32,293 nucleotides of DNA from positions 1 through 32,293 of the forward strand of contig QYAI01000228.1 in NCBI GenBank assembly GCA_003988855.1, read 5' to 3'. A model generated the notes under the pieces. It was not told where the DNA came from. It saw only the letters and a list, made by a program, of their open reading frames with translations, and searched no databases. Below, in pieces: positions 11,568 through 22,078 of this stretch. This stretch comes from Arachnopeziza araneosa (Eukaryota > Ascomycota > Leotiomycetes > Helotiales > Arachnopezizaceae). Every line of letters starts with the position of its first letter. The stretch's first letter is position 1. The translations under genes were made by a program, and so were the position numbers.

Positions 11568-11894
11568 GATGCTTGGTTTTGACTTGACAAGAATAGTGTT
11601 TGACGGAATTCGAAGAGGTATGTCTCCAGCAAACAAAGGTACTATGGCAGTGTAGAATTGGCATCCATGAATATCCAGTGTCTTTTCAATGTCCTGTAAA
11701 TGGACAGTTGCTAAGGCTGGCCAATCAAGATAGCTATAGCTAAAGAGATGGGTTGAGTCAAATAGCAAGGAAGCGGTACAATGCAGAAAATTCATAAGAA
11801 TCAGATATAAAAGAACCCTAATATCAACCTTCCCTACCACTGTTTTATCTTGCGATATACTCTGGTGAGCCCGTAGCTCGTCGGGCTCTGGGTC
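11568..11894 (-). pseudogene. Relic of an MFS permease, anion:cation symporter (Dal5-like) type
   Basis: A minus-strand frame contains DKTVVGKVDIRVLLYLIL, matching the start of helix 1 in allantoate/nicotinate-type ACS permeases (E/D-K-x-x-x-x-K-V-D-x-R). Later it contains HLQDIEKTLDIHGCQFYTAI and IPLRIPSNTILVKSKPSI. These align with the loop after helix 1 and with the IPSN-x-x-L-K-K-x-x-PS signature after helix 2. The D-R-x-N-I-G-N-A stretch expected between them is replaced by unrelated residues, and a decayed intron may lie there. The rest of the 12-helix protein is missing. A weak further match (LFPG followed by hydrophobic residues, about 11208-11450) may be a more decayed part. The reading frame extends to 12182 but that end shows no homology. 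Function would be lost. Confidence 0.6.
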
Positions 11895-14034
11895 CGCTAG
11901 CCTGTGACTGCGAAAGCCTTGATTCCAGCCATAATGGCAGTAATTAATTACCCTCCAGAGCGTGTATTTGTAATTCACTATCAATCCTGACAGTAAAATC
12001 TCCTTCGAAGAATCGGCGAGTGAGAGAGGGACAATCCCACACTTCCAATCCCGCCTTTCGGCGCGACTTCTCAGGAAGTCGTTACATGGTCTGTCAACAA
12101 CGACAACAACGACGTAGAATAGGTAGCCTATAACACTGACATTTGAAAAGTCGCAAAAGATGTTTCCTGTATTAATCATCACTTGACAACAAATTTGTAA
12201 TGCTTCAAAGAAACCTTGCTTCTACCACTTGATATTTCAGATTCTCGGTACCGGAGATGGGCTGAAACTTCCAATTCAACGATCTCAAAAAATCTCCAAA
12301 AGACAAAATTCAGAACCACTTTAGAGTAACTGTGCTCTATTTCGGAGGACGTCGCTAGCTTGCAACCAGCGATATAAAAGTTATCAAGCACCTAGCTGTA
12401 GCAATAGCTGAAGCATATGAAGTAGTAAACTAGGCAGTCCACTTTTCGGGAGGTACAGTTGCGCATGGAAAATATAAATAAGATCGTCAATACTGTAATA
12501 TATCGAAGTATGCAAATGCTCCGGTTTCCGTCACTCAGCTTGAAGAAAAACGGCCCGATCGGTACCTGAGAAAGATCTGGCGATCCCTGAAACCGGCGTC
12601 GATGCTCAGAGAGTCGTGGCCTGCAACAACAGATTGTAAATACAATAACCGAAATTCAGACGACATTAAGAGAACGCAGCGAAATCCGAGACATGTGATC
12701 TAGAGACTTGCAGATTTTGCTGTATCACACATGGGGCAGTCCTTGTGCTTGAACTGTGCATTCTAGCGAGTCCAAGCCCCTGGCGCAGCAAGAGGGAATA
12801 CTTCTGCAGATGGACCGCAGTTACTAGTTTAGAAATCCGAGTGTTTGGGATTGGTGCCAGGGAAGAGGCTTGTCGGTGTGTCATGGACCAGTCCACCTTT
12901 TGGTGCTCCGGTGTGGCGAGGCTGTGCTGCTCTGTGCTGTCGCGTGTGCCACCTTGGAGAGGATATATGGCCGTCCTTCTAGTGCTCAAGTTCTTGTTCT
13001 AGAAGACCAGGCTTTCTGCCCTTGCACCTAACCGTGATGAGTAAGACTTGGGAGCGGAGTTGTTGATGGTGCTGTCTGGTCTCTTCCGGCATCCTGTGGA
13101 CCATTCCGCGCCAACTTAAGATCAACTAGGCCTCTCGCTGCGTAGGTTTCAAGAGATACAACCCCCATGATTTCATCAAACCAAGAGACTTGGTGATGTT
13201 GGTTAAGATTTTCGGAGGGTGAGGTTGATGCGCCGTATGTCATGGACTTGAAGATGGGAAAGAAGAGATCCTGTATCTGGACTGCGCCCGTTTTCTTTCC
13301 TTTCACAGCCACTTCTCAGCGCGCATTGTGGTCAGGCGTTTTTCGTCTGGTGTGCCTTGCCAGCAGAGGAGTGCGGCTCCACCCCTGGCCAACAAAAGGG
13401 AACATGATGTGCTCGATCAGCCGGCGGGATAGCCTATTATCCTTCACCGGTGACGGTCCAATAAATGGTGTTTCGGGCTGCAAATCACTGTCTTGTCGTT
13501 GGCAGAGGTCGAGATTCGGGGAGGCAGCAAGCTCGAGGCTTTCTTGTCCTGAGACAGGAACCCAGTGAAGTTGCAGCTTATCGTGAGGTGAGGTGAGGTG
13601 GTGGTTAGGGTCTAGCGAACAATCGTAAACCCTCTGCAGGCACTGGCAGCCCACTTCCCGTGGCCCCCCCCCCCCATCCAACCTCGACCTCCCTCCAGCA
13701 GCTTGCGCTTAATATCATTGAATTGAAGCACCGTCCCCTTTCCTCGCATCATTATACCCGTTACCATCGTTCATGCTTCGCTCTGAGCGTCTCTTGGTTC
13801 CTGGTACTCCTGCGACGTTCATCAAAATCTCTTCTATTTCGGGACTGCTTTCTGATCACCAAAGCGCGCGCTGTCCATCCTCTGCAACATCTCCAATTCC
13901 CAAGGCTGCATCATGACCAATACCCTGTCTGCTGCCTTTTGACGCAACCCCAAAACTCCAGCCGGGCCAGAGACTACCTCCGTTTATAAGAGTCGCTCCT
14001 CCTTATACATAGCCTCCCTACGCCCGTCACACAA
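11895..14034. other. Intergenic and leader region of the large C2H2 gene
   Basis: The AT-rich left half (to about 12660) holds only short frames, including a 70-codon minus-strand frame at 12179-12391 with no recognised family. From about 13570 the plus strand becomes pyrimidine-rich with CT blocks, a C10-type homopolymer near 13664 and a TTATAAGAG element at about 13983. This looks like promoter plus 5' leader of the gene starting at 14035. Upstream ORFs in this leader are listed separately. Confidence 0.45.
13773..13942 (+). other. Two chained upstream ORFs in the leader of the C2H2 gene
   Basis: An ATG at 13773 opens a 47-codon frame ending at TGA 13914-13916. That stop overlaps the ATG at 13913 (ATGA) of a second, nine-codon frame ending at TGA 13940-13942, about 90 bases before the main start at 14035. 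If transcribed, these uORFs would reduce or regulate translation of the zinc-finger protein. The transcription start is not known, so inclusion in the mRNA is an inference. Confidence 0.4.
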
Positions 14035-17000
14035 ATGTCTTCAACGTTCACTTACCCTTCTGTCGATGCTCATAGCGATGAGGATCTAGAGCTGAACCAG
14101 CAAAGACCGACCTCCGCCAACAACCACCTATCACCCTTCAACCACTCGCAGACTGTCAGTAACTCTGCGAGTCCCTCTTATAACATTGACAGCACACCTG
14201 GGGGGAGTGCGTCTGAGTATAGCACCTATCAACCGAGCGAGCTCAGCGAGGCCGAAGACCCCTTCTTCGGTGTAAACTTCGACGCTGGTGTCCCGCGTGT
14301 CGACTCCCTTCCAACAGCTCCTATCCTTGGGAACCCAGCATATCGATCTACGAACCTCAACCGTGCTCTACCTCCTCTCCCACCACAAGAGAATACATCT
14401 CTCTCTGCAGGAGCTTCATCAGCATACCCCCTCAGCCCAATCCACAGCAGCAAACCTAGCACTCCAAATCGGGCATCCGATGATCCTCACGGTACTATAT
14501 CGCCGCAGGATCTGATTTCTGGCCTGCACAACTCTCAATTCCCGAGTGTGGACTCAGCGGCACCAACACACCCTGCTATCCTCCAGCTGACACCAGATCA
14601 CAGTGGAAGCAGCCATACGAGTGGCGAAGGTGTAAATCTAAACACCATGTCCCGCATGGAGAGAAGCCCACACTTCACGGCCTCACGAGCCTCTCAATCT
14701 CAACCAAGTCAGCTCAATAGACAATACATCCCCACTCCCAATACTAATCTTGGTGGCATATTTCCAGGTCATGTCGCTCAGGCAACTGAAGGACTAGGAA
14801 TCCTACGTGATGAAGATGGATCATGGAGATCGAACCAAGCGACTGGCCATAGGGGCTTGGACCCTGAATCACGGAGAGAACTTGGAGGCGTTGAGGTGCC
14901 GAGTATGAAAGAGCAAGAGGAGCAAAGGCGCATCGCAAGCAACAACAACCAAGTTGATGTGTGGAGATCTCAAGCTGGAGGCAGTGACGTAGAAGACGAA
15001 GATTCAGCTCACCCTTCCATTCGGTTAAACCATCCAACTTGGGATCAACAATCTCATCCGAACCAGAATGGAGAAGATGATGGCATAAAGCCAATGGATG
15101 ATGATGTTAGCATACATGAGAATCGTTTCATGGACGGTCAAGTATATGTTAATGCTCAAGCTACTCATATCAACGAGCACGATCTCAATTTGATGAAGCA
15201 ACCACGACACTGGAGCGACGCCCCCGCTTTCCCTTACATTATGGATACAACATTTCAACCTGGAACAGCTCAGGAGGCAATTCAAAAATACATGCGCCAT
15301 GCAGATTCCATCTCCATTGCCTCTCGCGCGGCAACCTGGGGTACTCGACGTCGCAGTGAGCCAAGCTTGAAAGATTTCGAAGGCATATCTGATGGCAGCT
15401 TCTTAAAGAAACTTTCTATTACTAAGTCCAATGATCGTCCTCGTCAAGGTAGCCTGTTCGATGGTTTAGCAAATATCGTCCGGAAGAGAAGCGATAGCAA
15501 GCTCAAGCGAACAAGAAGCTCTCAAAACATCCCGGAGGAGTCGGAGAGCTATAACCAACCCAGGAAGGGTAGCCAAGGCACCCTTGCACCACCACCTCGA
15601 ACTTCGAGTTTTGGAAAGAAACATCCCCAAACCCCAAATGTTAACACGGCGTCTGCTTTCGCAGCCATGGCAGGATCTTTAGCCGCGGTTGGGGCCACAC
15701 ATGCTCGCAGCGGTTCTATCAGTGCCACAAACACTTCCCCAAAAAGTCCAAGCTCAATGCACCTTGGTTTCACATCAGTGTTCAGTCGATCTCGAAGCAA
15801 GAGCGAGGTTTCTAACAATACGCTTGTTGGACTTTGGAGGGATCAGGGAGGTCCTCCTGTAGCTAGACTGGCTAGCCAAAAATCTCAAGTTGAAATAAAC
15901 AGACCTGATGCACAACAAGATGATGCTGATGACGAAGATGAAGATGATGATGAGCAGATGGAGGATAATGATATGGCTGGACCGGAGCAGGCTGCGCAGC
16001 CGATCGTGCCGAACTACGAAGGATTCAAAGCGCATGTACGGGCACTCAATCAAGATATGGATCCCCAATTCAACTGGCTCGTGAGCAGGGTTGCGCATCA
16101 ACAAGAAATTCGATACAAAAACCTTCTTGATTTGAGAGTTAAGCACTCACAAGCACTTCTTGCACGTACCTGCGCTTCTGGAGCCCATTGCCTATCACTG
16201 AACGGACAAATTGTGCCCGGTGCAAGTGGTAATAGACAGAGAAACAACTCAAACGCTCAAGATATTGCAGGTGGCCTGCAGCTGGTGACTGACTTCTCTG
16301 ACGGATCAAATACAGGGGAAGGAGCACTGACGGATGATACATTTCCACCAGGAGTACCAATGCCGCCAACAAAAAACCTCCCCGACGAATTCGAATGCCA
16401 ACTTTGCTTCAAAGTGAAGAAGTTTCAAAAACCGTCAGATTGGACAAAACATGTTCATGAAGATGTGCAACCATTTACTTGTACCTACGAAAAATGTAAA
16501 GAACCCAAGTCATTTAAACGAAAAGCTGATTGGGTACGCCATGAAAATGAGCGTCATCGTCACTTGGAATGGTGGATTTGCCAAGTCGAGGATTGTAGAC
16601 ATCCTTGTTATCGGAAAGACAATTTCCTGCAACATCTTGTCCGCGAACATAAGCTGCCGGAGCCCAAACAGAAGACGAAAGCTGCAATCAAGAAAGCCCG
16701 GTTGACTGAACCAGCGTGGGTCTTGTTAGAACGCTGTCATCATGAAACCCAAAAACGACCACAAGATGAGCCGTGCAAGTTCTGTGGCAAGTGTTTCCCT
16801 ACATGGAAGAAACTCACTGTTCATCTGGCCAAACACATGGAGCACATTAGCCTGCCTATTCTTCGTCTAGTGGAGTCAAAGATTGTAGATGCAAATACAA
16901 TCATTAGCCCCGTTGAGCAGATTCTCACACCAGTGACTCCTATAGGCAGGCCAAAGATGGAACCCACCAGCCCATTCGACTTGGGTCGCATCTCTCCTCA

Positions 17001-17547
17001 TGCACCTCTCACTAACAACTTCGCTACGACGGGATTCGAGAATCCTTCCTACTTCCAGACCACTGGCCCAACTGCAGGATACGGGATGCAGGCACAGATG
17101 ACCCAGGGAAACTATCATGTTAATGACATGTTTCCCAATCATTTCCAGGCAATGAATCAGCCTCGACCATTTCAACCTTTGAACTCGAATACGATGGGCC
17201 ATATGGACCGTGGATTTGATAATATGCAACCCTCATTCCATCCAAAAATTGAGCAACAGGAATTTGATCCTATGGATTCTGGCTTTTCTCATATGCAGCC
17301 CCAGCAGCAGCATTACCATACAAATCCAAACTCTCCGTATGCTGTGACTCAGCCGTTCTCTGCTGCACCAGCTGTATCGAATTTCCAAACACCAAATATC
17401 CTAGGGATCAATGACGCTGGTTATGGTTTTGAACCAATGACGACAAATCCCAGCCAAGGCTATCAGCAGGTGCCAATGACTCGAGCCCAAGGGAGTGGCT
17501 CATCTTACGGGCATTCCCCACAACAAAACGTAAATTTTTACCAGTGA
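14035..17547 (+). CDS. Large intronless C2H2 zinc-finger protein (1170 aa)
   Basis: A single exon of 1170 codons starts at an ATG in good context (ACAAATGTC). The first about 620 residues are disordered, rich in S, P, Q and N. A basic serine block follows at about 460-500 (RKRSDSKLKRTRSS). An acidic run lies at about 628-650 (many D and E). A cluster of zinc-binding motifs follows: C788-x2-C791 with H806/H808, C816-x4-C821 with H836/H841, C849-x4-C854 with H867/H872, and C914-x2-C917 with H930/H934. Tryptophans W803, W833 and W924 recur inside the fingers. The fingers are followed by a conserved-looking helix (ILRLVESKIVDANTIISP) and a glutamine/proline/methionine-rich tail. The layout fits a nuclear transcription factor of a Pezizomycotina-conserved type; no characterised orthologue can be named with confidence. 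Loss of all introns over 3.5 kb is notable beside intron-bearing neighbours. Confidence 0.88.
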   Translation: MSSTFTYPSVDAHSDEDLELNQQRPTSANNHLSPFNHSQTVSNSASPSYNIDSTPGGSASEYSTYQPSELSEAEDPFFGVNFDAGVPRVDSLPTAPILGNPAYRSTNLNRALPPLPPQENTSLSAGASSAYPLSPIHSSKPSTPNRASDDPHGTISPQDLISGLHNSQFPSVDSAAPTHPAILQLTPDHSGSSHTSGEGVNLNTMSRMERSPHFTASRASQSQPSQLNRQYIPTPNTNLGGIFPGHVAQATEGLGILRDEDGSWRSNQATGHRGLDPESRRELGGVEVPSMKEQEEQRRIASNNNQVDVWRSQAGGSDVEDEDSAHPSIRLNHPTWDQQSHPNQNGEDDGIKPMDDDVSIHENRFMDGQVYVNAQATHINEHDLNLMKQPRHWSDAPAFPYIMDTTFQPGTAQEAIQKYMRHADSISIASRAATWGTRRRSEPSLKDFEGISDGSFLKKLSITKSNDRPRQGSLFDGLANIVRKRSDSKLKRTRSSQNIPEESESYNQPRKGSQGTLAPPPRTSSFGKKHPQTPNVNTASAFAAMAGSLAAVGATHARSGSISATNTSPKSPSSMHLGFTSVFSRSRSKSEVSNNTLVGLWRDQGGPPVARLASQKSQVEINRPDAQQDDADDEDEDDDEQMEDNDMAGPEQAAQPIVPNYEGFKAHVRALNQDMDPQFNWLVSRVAHQQEIRYKNLLDLRVKHSQALLARTCASGAHCLSLNGQIVPGASGNRQRNNSNAQDIAGGLQLVTDFSDGSNTGEGALTDDTFPPGVPMPPTKNLPDEFECQLCFKVKKFQKPSDWTKHVHEDVQPFTCTYEKCKEPKSFKRKADWVRHENERHRHLEWWICQVEDCRHPCYRKDNFLQHLVREHKLPEPKQKTKAAIKKARLTEPAWVLLERCHHETQKRPQDEPCKFCGKCFPTWKKLTVHLAKHMEHISLPILRLVESKIVDANTIISPVEQILTPVTPIGRPKMEPTSPFDLGRISPHAPLTNNFATTGFENPSYFQTTGPTAGYGMQAQMTQGNYHVNDMFPNHFQAMNQPRPFQPLNSNTMGHMDRGFDNMQPSFHPKIEQQEFDPMDSGFSHMQPQQQHYHTNPNSPYAVTQPFSAAPAVSNFQTPNILGINDAGYGFEPMTTNPSQGYQQVPMTRAQGSGSSYGHSPQQNVNFYQ

Positions 17548-18486
17548 TTTTATAAGATGTATTCTACCTAGAGGGGAGTTCGGGAGTCAAGTTAGCGTCT
17601 TTTGGTTTATGGGAACAACGAGATATGTGGTGTTATGACTCTCTTATTTTATAGATACCATTAGCGAATGATAAATCGCTATATACTTTCTTGTTATCTA
17701 TTATCCTATCTAGTGCAACTTATTAGCAAAATACGTTATTTCCTACCTCACATTCACTGCCTACTCTGTCTCCATTTCAGTCTGGAGTGTATCATGTGAG
17801 TAAACACAAGGCTAGTGCAATTCAGTCGATTGATTTGGTATTCTATTCTATAACCAAGTTGCAGCTTTTATGACTGAAACTTCGAGTGCGTTTTCGACAG
17901 AAGTGATTGGATAATCTCAGCTGTCAAACGTTTTCGGGCAGTCCTTCCTCACTCTTTAAATCATAAATGATCTCGCGCTTCTCGTTCATTACTCAACTAT
18001 ATTCCATTTCGAGGGTGACTGCCTAGTACAGCTTCTTGGAAGCATCGATTTGCACGAAAGACCTCGAGGTGTGACTTTAAGCATGCGGCCAACTTGGTGA
18101 CTTTGAATTATTGCGAAAACCTCATAGTCTATTTCAAGAAACTAACTACTGTGGTCCGCTTTATAGTTATAATCATCTGACTGTAAAACTATTTACTCAT
18201 AGAAAAACTTAACCTTAACTAGCAATGTGCCCGAGGACCGAGCTAGACTTATTGAGGTTCAAGTGGTCATCCGGGTTCTCCAGCTTTACCCGTCGAGACT
18301 AACTGTGAATATCTTAACGTCTCTCAAAACTCGTGCCAACGTTGTGTCATCCCCACGAGGATGAGAGTCATGTGCTTCTTCTAGTTCTTTGGTTTTTGGT
18401 GAGAGTAGCTATTTAAACTTGCTCCCTTCCCCTCGTTTTCTCTTCCCTCCGTTTCTTCTTATTGAACTTCTAGAAATTTTTCAAAA
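17548..18486. other. Intergenic, AT-rich
   Basis: No gene is visible. The first 200 bases are AT-rich and probably carry the 3' UTR of the C2H2 gene. The last about 100 bases before 18487 are pyrimidine-rich (TTTTCTCTTCCCTCC), as expected of the former promoter of the transporter pseudogene. An ATTTAAACTTG stretch near 18409 is a weak TATA-like candidate. Confidence 0.45.
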
Positions 18487-20161
18487 ATGGAGGCTCCTGT
18501 AACTTAGAAAACCTATGTCATCTGTGCCTTCGCAGCGTTCGGAGGCATTCTCTTTGGCTATGATTCGGGCTACATCAATGGCGTTCTTGCAATCTGCCAG
18601 TTCAAGAAAGATTTGGGCATTTTGATTAGCCAACTGATAACGACGAAGTAAGTTGACACTCGAGTAAAAATGATTTACATGTTCTCCTAATCAATATTTT
18701 AGGTTTGCGGCGGTTTCCTCTATGATTCTTGGCAAAAAAACCCTCGTTACTTCCATTCTCTCCGCTGGAACATTTGTTGGTGCTCTTGCCGCCGGTTATT
18801 CCGCGGATCTGATCGGCCAAAAATCAACTATTATCCTTGGATGCCTCATCTATCTTGTCGGAGTTGTACTTCAGACTGCTGCGAGTTCCTTGGATCTACT
18901 CATGTCGCGCGGTTTCTGGCGTCGGCGTTGGACTCGTCTCCGCATCTGTCATTATGTATGTCAGTGAAATCACGCCTAAGAGTATTCGTGGTCGAGTAAT
19001 TCGTGGCTATCAGGTAAGGATCCCCGGTCTCTATCGAATTTATTTTACTCCTAAAACACAACCAAAAAAGGGAAATGCTAACTCCCCGATGATCCAGTGG
19101 GCTATTACCCTTGGACTCTTGCTTGCTGCATGTGTGTTAATCGGTACGAAAGATTATGTCAACTCTGCAGCGTACAGAATACCTGTCGGTCTCCAATTCG
19201 CTTAGGCCATTATTCTTTCCGTCGGTCTATTATTTCTCCCTGAGTCGCCCCGGTATTATATAATGAAGTCGGAGAGCGACAAAGCATGCGAGGCTCTTGC
19301 TAGGCTTCGTAGTCAAACCTCAACTTCGGTTTATGTTATCAATGAAAGGGATGAGCTCAAGCAAAGTTACGAGGAGGAGATTGCAGAAGGATCTGGTTCG
19401 GGTGGATGGGCTGAATGCTTCTCTGGCGGTTTCAAACGGGGTAGTAATCTTCATCGCTCTCTCATTGGCATCTCTATTCAAATGTTTCAACAACTAAGTG
19501 GATTCTCCCTCTTCATCCACCCGAAGAATACGGCTAATAAATTCTAGCTGGCGTGAATTTCATCTTCTACTTTGACACCACTTTTTTCAAAGGCGTCGGC
19601 GTCGGAGATCCGTTTCTCATTTCTGTTATCACAGCAACCGTTAAATGTAGCCTCTACCCCCTTTGCTTTCTGGACTATCGATCGATGGGGTCGCCGTCCT
19701 CTATTAATCTTCGGTGCGGTAGGAATGTGTATCTGCGAGTTCATTGTTGCCATCGTCGGGACTATGGACGCAGGTTCCTATGCTTCTCAAATTGTCCTCA
19801 CTACCCTTGTCTGTATCTGCATCTTCTTTTCTGCTTCCACCTGGGACCTGCTGGTTAGGCCGTCTCTGGCGAAATATTCCCCTTAACAATCAGATCGAAA
19901 GGTATTGCTTTGTCGACGGCGAGCAACTGGCTCTGGAATTTCATCATCGCTTTCGCTACTCCCTAACTAGTTGATAAGGATAAGGGAAATATCGGATCTA
20001 AGGTGTTCTTCATCTGGGGCTCCACTTATGCGGCTTGCATTATTTACTCATACTTCTGTATTTACGAAGCCAAAGGACTTTCTCTGGAGGAGATTGAACG
20101 AATGTTCAAACAGTGTTCCCCAAGATTAAGTAGTTATTGGACTCTAGAAGGTGGTGTATAG
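18487..20161 (+). pseudogene. Sugar-porter MFS transporter pseudogene
   Basis: When intact this encoded a 12-helix plasma-membrane sugar transporter of the hexose/quinate type. Family signatures remain in order: FGGILFGYDSGYINGV (helix 1), SILSAGTFVGALAAG (helix 2), RAVSGVGVGLVSA (helix 4), PESPRYYI (central loop), FQQL-TGVNFIFYF (helix 7, restored by splicing), FWTIDRWGRRPLLI, GWAVSGEIFP with one break, and the tail YEAKGLSLEEIERMF in place of the usual E-T-K-G-L. Three introns are still recognisable: 18648-18702, 19014-19097 and 19498-19547. Breaks are a TAG at codon 7 (18505), a TAG at 19203, a TAG at 19856 and a TAA at 19964, plus frameshifts near 18904, 19643 and 19845. Each of the three TAGs stands where relatives usually have tryptophan. 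Most of the length is preserved, so inactivation looks fairly recent. Confidence 0.9.
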
Positions 20162-20630
20162 TCCAGACGCCGATCCGGGCATAGAATGACTCAAAGAGAT
20201 GGAGCTTCGACGGACGATAATGTGGAGGTTTAACGAATGGATAGTTTCAAGAACCGAGCGTACAGTATCTCATTAGGCTATTTTCTTTCGTTCATGTATT
20301 GGCATTGGCGTTTGGATCAATTGAAAACTGAGGATAATCATATATCTAGCACAGCCTCAAGGGAGTTCTTAAGCACATAGTTTAAAGTACTTATAAGGTT
20401 AGACAAATAATTCTTAAAACCTCAGATACCATCTGTGCAAATTAAACTCTTGTTGTCTAAAACTGCTACTTTGGAAATACAACACTTGTCACGTGAAGCT
20501 ACGCCGAAGACATGCGGTAAGCACCTTATCACTTCTACGCATCGACTTATTTCACACGAGGCACAATGTCTTAGAATACAAAGCTCCCTTAAAGACTTGT
20601 GCTGATTGAAAACCCAGCATTCCGATTGAA
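20162..20630. other. Intergenic
   Basis: AT-rich sequence between the transporter pseudogene and the hydrolase gene. No coding signal or RNA gene is seen. It should hold the hydrolase promoter. A CACGTGA E-box-like hexamer (CACGTG core) lies at about 20490. Confidence 0.45.
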
Positions 20631-22078
20631 ATGTCTTTCTTCCCGCCGTCCCTGAGAAGCCTCACCCTTCTCGGCACCTCCCTGACTTTTCTGGCACTTG
20701 CAGGACTGGCACGGTCCTCAATACGACCAGAAGAAGCTATCATTCCCAGTCCTCGGGATACAATCCTATCAAAACTAGCCAAGAAAGAACAGGATGAGCT
20801 GCCGTATCCCCCGGCTGCGATGCCTGGAGGTCGAGATGTGAAAAGTAGTGTAGGTCCCTGTTTCATGCTTTTTTTGGGGCGGGCGGATGACTTGTGGATT
20901 TTCGTTTTTTGCCTCTTTGGGAAAGAAGAGCGTTGCTGCTTGAGTATGGATTTCTGGTGATAATAGAGGAAGAAACAAGTCTCCCCGTGAGCGAAACTTC
21001 CCCGTCTGGAGTTTGAACCGGATGCACTTCAAAGAAGAACGGCAAAACTCCCGTTTTTGGCGACTTCTATAAATGGATGCCTTTATCAAGAAAATTTCCG
21101 AGTTAATGTCATCATGTTGGATATAAATGTCTTCAAGCGGGACAAGATCCTTCACATATCTTATGATAACAGTCGCTAAGTAAAATGAAGTATGGTATAA
21201 CTCGGGTCTACGAATGGGGCCCTGCAACGGGCCGTAAAGTACTCGTCGTTCACGGCATTTCAACTCCATCCCTTGCACTTCGCTCTCTTGCTGAGCTTCT
21301 TGTGTCGAAAGGCTGCCGTGTCATGCTGTTCGATATCTTTGGCCGGGGCTATAGCGACAGCCCGAATCTACCTCACGACGGGCGTCTCTATACTACGCAA
21401 ATACTCCTTGCTCTTACATCATCGCCTTTACCTTGGACTCCCGAAGGATTCAGCTTAATCGGGTACTCATTCGGTGGTGGCATCAGTGCTGAATTTGCTG
21501 CCGATTTCTCAGATTTAGTAAAAGGACTGATCTTGCTCGCACCGAGCGGCCTCATTCGTCCCTCTCATTTTGGTATGGCAGGTAAAATTATGTATTCGGG
21601 GTACATACCCGAGTGGTGGGTTCAATGGATTGTCAAGCGCAGGCTAGGAGCTCAGGCTGTAGCGCCGGTGCAGGTATCTGGAGATGAGGAGAATCCGACG
21701 ACCAATGATGAACTTAGGGGCAATCGAGACCCGAAATTTGATGCCGTAGAATTGGGACCCGGGGTTTCCACTGGGATGGTGCTGCAGTGGCAGTTGGACA
21801 ATCATCCAGGGTACGTGAGGAGTTTCATTAGCTCTATGAGGTATTCGAATCTCTCCGGAGCAGACGAGATCTGGAGAAGGCTTGGAGAAAGGAAGGAGAA
21901 GACAATGGTCATTGCAGGAAGTACGGACGCGGTTATCATCCGCGATGAACTGAAAGAAGATGCAGAGAGATATCTGGGAGATAAACTAGAGTGGAAGGTT
22001 GTCAACGGAGGTCATGAATTCCCGTTGGACCAAGCTGCAGAAGTAGCAAGGTTGGTGGGGGATTTCTTGAACTTATAG
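20631..22078 (+). CDS. Alpha/beta hydrolase with N-terminal membrane anchor
   Basis: A serine hydrolase-fold enzyme with unknown substrate. Exon 1 (20631-20849) encodes 73 residues with a hydrophobic stretch at about 7-27, probably a signal anchor, followed by SPRDTILSKL and ELPYPPAAMPGGRDV. Exon 2 (21191-22078) continues in phase 0 with YGITRVYEWGP, giving 368 residues. Exon 2 carries the oxyanion-hole VVHG (H94), the FDIFGRGYSD loop, the nucleophile elbow GYSFGG (S166), the acid in AGSTDAV (D319) and the base in GGHEFP (H348), so the catalytic triad is complete. Joining the two exons matches the layout I recall for fungal members of this type. The 341-bp intron (GTAGGT..GAAG) is several times longer than others in the window. 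An in-frame ATG at 21185 could also start a shorter cytosolic form lacking the anchor. Confidence 0.82.

Noticed and set aside
11529..12182. Reading the 217-codon minus-strand frame as an intact small gene
   Set aside because: Only the middle part resembles MFS permeases; both ends lack homology and ten of twelve helices are absent, so it is treated as a relic.
13660..13989. 110-codon frame directly before the C2H2 gene
   Set aside because: Pyrimidine-rich leader sequence produces a leucine/serine/histidine-rich frame without homology; the uORFs in another frame are the more relevant feature.
15775..16146. Antisense frames across the 1170-aa gene
   Set aside because: They are shadows of the coding strand: the acidic GAT/GAA run becomes an isoleucine-rich pseudo-membrane stretch on the other strand.
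19498..19547. Apparent insertion with stop in the transporter pseudogene
   Set aside because: GTGGATT..TTCTAG with a GGCTAATAA branch site is a normal 50-bp intron; removing it restores QQLTGVNFIFYF, so it is not counted as a lesion.
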